Assembly: GCA_016617855.1 (NCBI GenBank)
Contig: JAECUM010004348.1
Location: forward strand, 62,001-126,000
Reading direction: 5' to 3'
From: Megalonaias nervosa
Lineage: Eukaryota > Mollusca > Bivalvia > Unionida > Unionidae
DNA: 64,000 nt
The translations under genes were made by a program, and so were the position numbers. Shown piece after piece: positions 58,375-64,000 of this stretch (positions are counted from its first letter, which is position 1; each line of letters starts with the position of its first letter). The notes beneath the pieces are model-generated. The model worked only from the letters and a program-made list of their open reading frames with translations, was not told the origin of the DNA and ran no database searches.

Positions 58375-58815
58375 TATAAATGTAATTATTGCTATTATAA
58401 GTGGCAAAAAAGCATAATTTGTGCGTAAAAAGTGTAATCTGTATATTACATGCCAGAATTACAGCATATATCAAAAAAGATACATTTTTACTATTAACCA
58501 GGTTCTGCAGCTGCTCAAGATCCTTGACGTCACAAAATCCAAATGGATTAGAACCAGAATACAAACACAAAATATACTGAAAAATAATTTATATTCAGCA
58601 CTCACTTCAACTAGTCTACATGTGTAACTTTCGCAAAATGATCATGAACTGGAATTCTACAATGCTCATGGTCAGGCACTCAGAGTGCTGTAGAACATTA
58701 CTCTCATATTCTTCTTTTAAAGTTTGTAAAGTGGTGTTGATTTGTCCTTTTTCTGATCTGACATGTTTTGAAGTTTGAAAAGATCCATCTGCTCAAACAT
58801 TTTCCATCATATAAC
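58375..58815 (+). repeat. Dispersed repeat R1, copy 2
   Basis: Direct-orientation partner of 16625-17060. The two can be aligned for more than 400 bp with small gaps. The minus-strand frame 58322-58570 lies within it and has no counterpart kept open in copy 1. Confidence 0.75.
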
Positions 58816-60967
58816 ATCCCCAACTAACACCATCAATCGTTTCACTTGACAGCTAGCTTCATTATCTCTAAAAGTAAACGACTGGTTCATCAACAACCTA
58901 TCATATCAATAAACTGAATCTGTTAGGCAATTAATGAATAAAAGTCAAGTTGGTCAGCCCTTGAGATAAAAATCAGGATGGAAACTGAAAAAACTTCATA
59001 CTATATTCAATGTAATACTCACACATCTTAATCAGCATCTCTTTTAATAAAAACTTACAAAAATTGTTCCATTCTGAGTGCAGTTTTCTCAATCCAAGCA
59101 TGCCTTAATTGGGAGGGAAAATGCTAATTACAAACACCTAAGACATCATGATTTTCCTTGAACTTACTATCAGGCATGCCTGATATCCCATGGGTTCAAC
59201 CAGTCTCAAAATATTGTATCATGTTTTATCCAGTGAGAAGATCTTGCAATGTAGGCAATACAAGCTACATGTTACTCCTCTAGTACGGGCATATATACGA
59301 TGGAACATTGTGATAGTGTTTGTGATCAGCTTAAACCTTAACAAAATGTAGGCTCCCAAATAATTTTTTTAGTGCAGAGTGTGAGTATTACACTGAACAT
59401 GACAACATTACACAACTGATGGAAGATCTGAAAATCTGCCATTCTCACTCAGATTTGAAACAAGTAGCTAACTGAAAAGAAATCAACTAAATGTAAACAA
59501 AGATCAACATTACCATGTATCTCCGATGAAAAGATTTATCATGTAATGAATACAGAGAATCTTATTTTTATGCTTAAATTTGTGGAGCTGAAAAATTTAA
59601 ATCTTTTGTATGCAATGACTTGCAGAAATTATTAAATTCGTTTCATAAATAATTATTTTAAATATGCATTCAAGATTAACCAGTTTCAAAGAGAAGGGGA
59701 TTGGCATTTCCTACGCCATTACACCTCACATAGAGTACGGAGGTAGAATAAATCCACTTCCCAGAAGCCCTGGACAAATAAAAATTAACGCCAGGAAACT
59801 GAAAAAATATTATTAAAAATGATGTTAAAGATAATAATGGCATTTTGTGCCAAATATTTTATCAATGAATTGTTCCTCATGGTACCTACAACAGAGTAAC
59901 AAAATCATCCCCAAACAATTCCATAGTGTTGGATTATTGCTGTCAGTAAATGGTCATGCTGACCTACAGCTATCTGCTATCTAATTTAGCGACTTCTCAG
60001 GGAAAACAAAAGTTTTTCTACTAAACCATTTTTCTTCTTTCAGGCACAGTGACCTTTATGTATGGTCCATCAATGTAATGTAGATCTAATATTATTGTAT
60101 GAAAACAATTTTTTTTCACTTTCAAGTTATATATACCTTTGACCCAAAATATCAGTAGGCTTCCTCTTTAGGCCAAAAGAAATACACGTTTCCGGTCAGC
60201 CGACCGTCTGTTTTTCATTGCCAACCCGAGCATCCCCCCCCCATGGTAAGAAACAAATCATACATATATACACACACATAGTTTTTAAAAGAATAATACA
60301 CTCTGAAATCTATAGCTTTCTTATTTACCGTAAGTGCATGCCATCCAAAAAGATTTGGTAACGGTAACTGGTTGGCAGCTGGAGTTATTGTGCAGAAAAA
60401 AAAAATGATGACAGATGGACAACATTATTAATGGCAGGTGTATTAAAAAAAAATAGAATTTTGTGCATAAAACTATTTACATGCACATCTGACTTAAAAT
60501 TCAGGTTACGTAAGCTCAGAGTTAATTACCACATGATAAATATACAGCTGGAGCATATAAACATAATTTCTGCAAGTAAATTGCATTTTGATTAAACTGC
60601 ACACATTTATTGTTCACCACTGGAACAGAAGAGGTGGGTGGGGTATTTTTCTTTTAGGACACTCTGTCCCCTTCTCAAAAATAGTTTCTCAAATTGTTCT
60701 TAGTTTCCAATATAATCTAATCATCAGAGATGTAGACCCAACTAATCTTTTCTCATGTTGCAATGTTGCATTAGGATCCGGTGAGCCTGGGACATGTCCA
60801 CCTATGCCACAAATCTGGTGGTCACAAACAATTTCAAAAGGACAAATAGTTGTGTGCATTAAAAATTATGGTCAAAAAGGGGAGCACAATTATCAAGACT
60901 TGGAGGACTTGTGGCCAAAACCACAAAACTAGGCTCAATGTGCAACACTGCAGTTACAGAACCTAAC
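58816..60967. other. C1QBP intron; R3-type units at about 60020-60400
   Basis: The only recognised content is R3-like text (ttcttctttcaggcacagtg, gtaagtgcatgccatccaaa, then gatttggtaacggtaactgg). The 114-codon frame 60588-60932 has no ATG or domain and is not called. Confidence 0.45.
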
Positions 60968-60991
60968 CTTTATATTTCTCCTTGTGATGAT
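60968..60991 (-). CDS. C1QBP: Probable C1QBP 24-nt microexon
   Basis: Acceptor (gttttgcttgcag) and donor (AAAG|gttagg) bound 24 nt that read (x)AT CAT CAC AAG GAG AAA TAT AAA G, giving HHKEKYK plus the first base of Gly. The final G completes GGT with the next exon, giving KGDKEF, which suits the p32 'DGDKAF' junction. Phase agreement at both sides and two good splice sites support it. Its shortness leaves room for chance. Confidence 0.55.
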
Positions 60992-61604
60992 CTGCAAGCA
61001 AAACATAAAAATAGAAGGTAATTGGCTAAGATGTAGAAAACTAGTGGGTAAATACAGGAATCTACATACCAAGGATTTTCCTGGGCCAATTTTGGAGGTA
61101 AATACATGTTTAAGTTCTATTCATAACTGAATAAATAATTTTATTTTCCCAAGACAAATTGATGATTTCAAGTCACTAATCAGAAGTGTGGCAATTACAC
61201 ACATAAAATATATCAAAATGCATAAATGGGTAAATAATTAAGTTATGACTCTATGGTCTTAAACGAAGTAACAAAAAAGAGCAACTTCCAACATATTTTG
61301 TTAAATTGCAACAAATAATATATTTACCTAGAATCCAAAACTTAAAACTACTGTGAATTAAATCCCAAAGAGTTCTAAAAGTTGTAAGAAGTCCAAAAGT
61401 ATAGTTCCAAATGAATTCCAGTGATGGTTCAGATGAATTTCAATTTTATATCTGCTGTTGTACCAACTGCCTGGAATGTGGTAATGTGTTAAAAGTCTTA
61501 TTGTATCACAATGATACAGTCCAATTAAAACTGAATCCTCTAAAGACTCCTGTCAAAATAGGAATGAGTAATTCTGCTTACTTCTATGTTATATAAAAAC
61601 TTAC

Positions 61605-61635
61605 GATGCAATAACAGAACTAAGATGGAGGTCAT
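61605..61635 (-). CDS. C1QBP: Possible C1QBP first coding exon (uncertain)
   Basis: ATG at 61633-61635 followed by MTSILVLLLH and a good donor (CATC|gtaagt) in phase 1, as the microexon requires. The nearest upstream in-frame stop is eight codons before the ATG. The N terminus would be hydrophobic and far shorter than the roughly 70-residue mitochondrial presequence of mammalian p32. Either the targeting signal is encoded differently, or this exon is wrong or preceded by another. A second phase-compatible donor (TCG|gtaaag, exon end 63354, ...KETNTDV) is an alternative. Confidence 0.33.
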
Positions 61636-61766
61636 TTTCCTATCAAATTCATTTCCAGACTATTCTAAGTTGTAAACAAGGTCTGGTCTCTTACTACAAA
61701 TTTTCCTATCAAATTCATTTCCAGACTATTCTATGTTGTAAACAAGGTCTGGTCTCTTACTACAAA
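61635..61766. repeat. 66-bp tandem duplication
   Basis: Copies 61635-61700 and 61701-61766 begin ttttcctatcaaattcattt and end ctcttactacaaa. They differ at a single base (ctaagttg versus ctatgttg). The duplication abuts the possible C1QBP first exon. Confidence 0.96.
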
Positions 61767-62440
61767 TTTAGTAAAGAACTTGTAAAACAGCAGGTACACC
61801 AGAAATTCCCATGGGGAACAGCAATGTCCTAAATTCAAAACTAAAGTAAACATGTTTACCTCCAGTAATAATGATTTGAATATATAATCTAAAATCAAAG
61901 AGAAATAGTAGCTATGTAATATGTTTATAAAATTAAAATTAAAAATGGGGGGGGGGGGTCAATCACACAATCTAGATATAAATAACATAATCATGAAGAA
62001 CACGCAAAACATTAAATATAAAAAACAAAGTAAATTACAAAATAGAAACAAGAGGCTGAATTGGGCCCGAGATAACTCATCTGCTTAACATATACAGTAG
62101 TAGCCAAATGCATTATTAGGGTCAGGGCTTGAAATTGATGTCATTTACAATTATGATATTGCTAGCTTAAAAATGAAAAAGAAAGGGGGTTTCTTGCTCA
62201 TGAGAATACATTTTACCAAAGGTCTCAGAAATTCTTAATTGCATGTATTTGGATGCAATTTTTTATCTGGGATGCAGAAAATCATGTACACAGAGTCCTT
62301 CATATCCACACAATCTGAAGTCAAGCTAGACTTGAATTTGAGGGAGAAATGACTTCTCCTTTTGGACAGAACAGGGAAAAGTGAGAGCTGAACAGGGAGA
62401 AGTGGAAGCAAAGCTAGATCTCTCTCTATATATATATATA
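61767..62440. other. Non-coding, poly-G and AT/CT tracts
   Basis: Contains a run of ten Gs near 61948 and a (CT)/(AT) microsatellite at about 62421-62440, directly against the Tigger-like end. No gene supported. Confidence 0.5.
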
Positions 62441-62530
62441 CACCACTCCCTCGATAACTCTCGCACAACGGGGTCCAAAAACATCGACCGCATTATAAGC
62501 GAGAGAGCGAGTTATCAAGGGACCTATAAC
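62441..62530. mobile_element. Solo Tigger-like terminus
   Basis: Begins CACCACTCCCTCGATAACTC next to TA and continues through cgcattataagcgagagagc to gagttatcaaggg. It matches the reverse complement of the right end at 55665-55744. The interior faces right. The partner end is not found before the window end, so the element is truncated or extends beyond. Confidence 0.8.
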
Positions 62531-63484
62531 AAAGAACAAAACTAAAAAAGGGATCGAAGTAGAGGCCAAAAGGGGGGTGGGGTGGGTTGGCATGTTACAG
62601 TGTTGAATACTCAATTAATAATCGTGCTAAGATTAACTGTGAATAAGTCTCTTCATAGCAGTGTACTTTGTTTACTTTTTTCCTCAGAGTAACATTAATT
62701 TCAGGATAACTTACAGTATATTGAGGAGATCATCAAAACATTATTCCACATGATTTCCGTTCACTTAACACATGCACGACTTCACACATTGTGTACCACG
62801 TCACTAACTTTTGTGTTGAATTGGATACATTCTAGTTTTATTGCTTGATCCAAAGTATACTTTTTTTTAATACAAAAGATCGACACTCATTTCGAAAAAA
62901 CAATGTTGATCAAACGACAGCAGGGCTGAGCAAATCCCATAGCCTGACGTCCCAGAATAGTCTTTTCTGAAGTCAGGCAAGTAAAATTTTCCAAGTCACT
63001 AGTCCGGGACAAGTGCTTTTTAAAAAAGTCGGGCTAGTCCTTATTTTCGTGCTTTAATCACTATATCTACTTTTATTTGGCCAGTCATGCCCTCCGGGCG
63101 TACTGAATACTTGATTCTACCCCTTTTCGTGTATACATTTACATCCTGTTACTGCTTGACTGCATGTTGGGCTAAGCGACCAAATTATCGGCAAATCAAA
63201 ACACGTCAAACAAAAGAAAGCCAGTATGATCAATTAGCAGCGTTGTAAGCAGTTTTGTTGCAACGAGTTTACTCAATCTAGATCATAACGAGCAGCTCAA
63301 TATTATTTTAATCCAGCGAGTCAGTGTAATTAAATTAATGAAAGGTACTTTACCGACATCAGTGTTGGTTTCCTTTATGAACTGATTAAATGACAGTAAT
63401 GATTCTTTAATTTATAATTGATTATACAGATGATTAACTTCCATGTGCAATATTGTGTTTGAAACGAAACAAAGATGCTAATTA
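62531..63484. other. Intergenic, possible promoter region between divergent genes
   Basis: Lies between the 5' end of C1QBP (minus) and the zinc-finger frame (plus). A repeat-like phrase, gacgtcccagaatag then actagtccgggacaagtgct, is present at about 62945-63030. No core promoter motif can be claimed. Confidence 0.35.
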
Positions 63485-64000
63485 ATGAGCGGTTTCAGTT
63501 CATATTTAAAAGAGAAAATTGATGTTATGATCACTTTAGAAGTAGTTATCAAGCAAGCTGATAGTTACTCTGTGGATAAAATGAGTTTGCTAAACTATTT
63601 TCATAAGGAAAGTAATAACGGCGATTCGGAGAAGGTAAATTTGTTTGAAAATGGAGGGATAAAACGTAAGACGGATACTGAGTGTGTGGTAGCTATTTCT
63701 CCAAAGAGACATAAGCAACAATCCGTGATGGTAAAAAATGTCAAATATGACACTACTATGAGACAGAGACATTTTCAGCCACATTGGGTTGATTGTTATC
63801 CCTGGCTTGAATATACCGACTCGGAAGGAAAGATGTTTTGCAATTACTGCAAACAATATCCAAAACTGGCACAGGTAGGAAATTCACCCAGTGTATTTGT
63901 CAGTGGAAGTGACAATTTCAGGATTGAACCAATCAAGTCTCATGACATGTCTGGACCCCACAAGGCCTGTGTAGCACAATATATGTATGACACTAGCCAG
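63485..64000 (+). CDS. TTF-type zinc-finger protein, N-terminal part (cut by window)
   Basis: A stop-free frame runs from ATG 63485 (in-frame TAA just upstream at 63479-63481) to the window end. Later starts are ATG 63527 and ATG 63581. I favour 63581 (MSLLNYFHKESNNGDSEK), because related proteins begin with a similar short 'FF/YF' box. Numbered from there: a basic KRKT..SPKRHK nuclear-signal-like stretch (28-45), RQRHFQPHWVDCYPWLEY (61-78), then MFCNYC with Cys87 and Cys90, and VSGSDNFRIEPIKSH...GPH with His121 and His127. This is the TTF/ZnF layout found at the N terminus of ZNF862-, ZMYM- and C17orf113-like proteins, which derive from hAT transposases. Whether it is a host gene or a live hAT element depends on sequence beyond 64000. 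Confidence 0.8.
   Translation, partial: MSGFSSYLKEKIDVMITLEVVIKQADSYSVDKMSLLNYFHKESNNGDSEKVNLFENGGIKRKTDTECVVAISPKRHKQQSVMVKNVKYDTTMRQRHFQPHWVDCYPWLEYTDSEGKMFCNYCKQYPKLAQVGNSPSVFVSGSDNFRIEPIKSHDMSGPHKACVAQYMYDTSQ

Larger units (their letters stand above)
21349..61635 (-). other. C1QBP: C1QBP/p32 gene locus (coding span seen in window)
   Basis: Five firm exons and two probable ones, all minus strand, join in phase: 61605-61635 (uncertain), 60968-60991, 57579-57729, 40996-41089, 38392-38518, 28943-29031 and 21349-21498. The product from GDKEF to the stop is about 203 residues, close to the mature mammalian p32 protein. p32 is an acidic, doughnut-shaped homotrimer of the mitochondrial matrix (MAM33 family). 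It supports mitochondrial translation and ribosome function and is also reported as a cell-surface receptor for the globular heads of C1q. In invertebrates it is often studied as an immune-related binding protein. A mitochondrial targeting presequence is expected but not clearly seen. The introns (about 16.5 kb, 9.4 kb and 7.4 kb for the largest) are filled with transposons. Confidence 0.9.

Noticed and set aside
60588..60932. 114-codon plus-strand frame in a C1QBP intron
   Set aside because: No ATG at its start, no motif, flanked by repeat-derived DNA.
63300..63420. Alternative C1QBP 5' exon ending at donor 63354
   Set aside because: Phase fits the microexon, but no start codon or good acceptor is visible and it runs into a stop upstream; kept only as an alternative in the first-exon note.

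Overview
This is animal nuclear DNA: AT-rich, intron-rich and heavily loaded with repeats. tRNA-derived SINEs, an RTE-type LINE, two DIRS-type tyrosine-recombinase retroelements, Tigger/pogo-like DNA transposons, a hAT relic and several minisatellites are all present. This mix, together with the host genes, suggests a marine invertebrate, most likely a bivalve mollusc. That assignment is inference, because no species-specific marker can be read.

Host genes occupy little of the window. (1) At the left edge, on the plus strand, two candidate exons (262-313 and 1062-1157) look like the end of a gene or one alternative 3' end. A firm terminal exon at 9731-10126 encodes 131 residues that resemble small ciliary/sperm microtubule-inner proteins. 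Exon 262-313 is in phase with either terminal exon. (2) The main gene is on the minus strand. It is C1QBP/p32 (gC1qR, MAM33 family, mitochondrial matrix acidic protein), assembled here from exons 57579-57729, 40996-41089, 38392-38518, 28943-29031 and 21349-21498. A probable 24-nt microexon (60968-60991) and an uncertain 5' exon (61605-61635) precede them. All junctions agree in phase and the joined product covers the whole mature p32 fold, so a protein of roughly 200 residues is spread over about 40 kb. (3) At the right edge, an open frame on the plus strand (63485 or 63581 to the window end) encodes a TTF-type zinc finger like those of ZNF862/hAT-derived proteins. It is cut by the window.

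The introns of C1QBP hold most of the mobile DNA. DIRS copy 2 (about 43938-49988) keeps inverted terminal repeats and the internal complementary region diagnostic of DIRS elements. DIRS copy 1 (about 34140-38340) is 3'-truncated and ends about 50 bp from a C1QBP exon. At 51119-55744 a Tigger-like element with TA target duplications was split by a near-complete RTE LINE (51242-54304) flanked by a 9-bp target duplication. The LINE carries a perfect 34-bp fold-back inside its endonuclease region and two in-frame stops. Relatives of the Tigger element lie at 38.9-40.7 kb and 62.44 kb, and an unrelated 958-bp TIR element with three internal 89-bp repeats lies at 24.4 kb.

Two SINE families (five and three copies) and a roughly 140-bp 'aagatggctgcc' satellite at four sites recur across the window. 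A 59-65-bp minisatellite (11.3-12.5 kb) lies just beyond the end of the ciliary-type gene. I see no rRNA, functional tRNA, CRISPR or bacterial-style operon, and no clearly new defence or metabolic system. The most informative structures are the DIRS internal complementary region, the LINE-in-Tigger nest with its fold-back, and the exon architecture of C1QBP.
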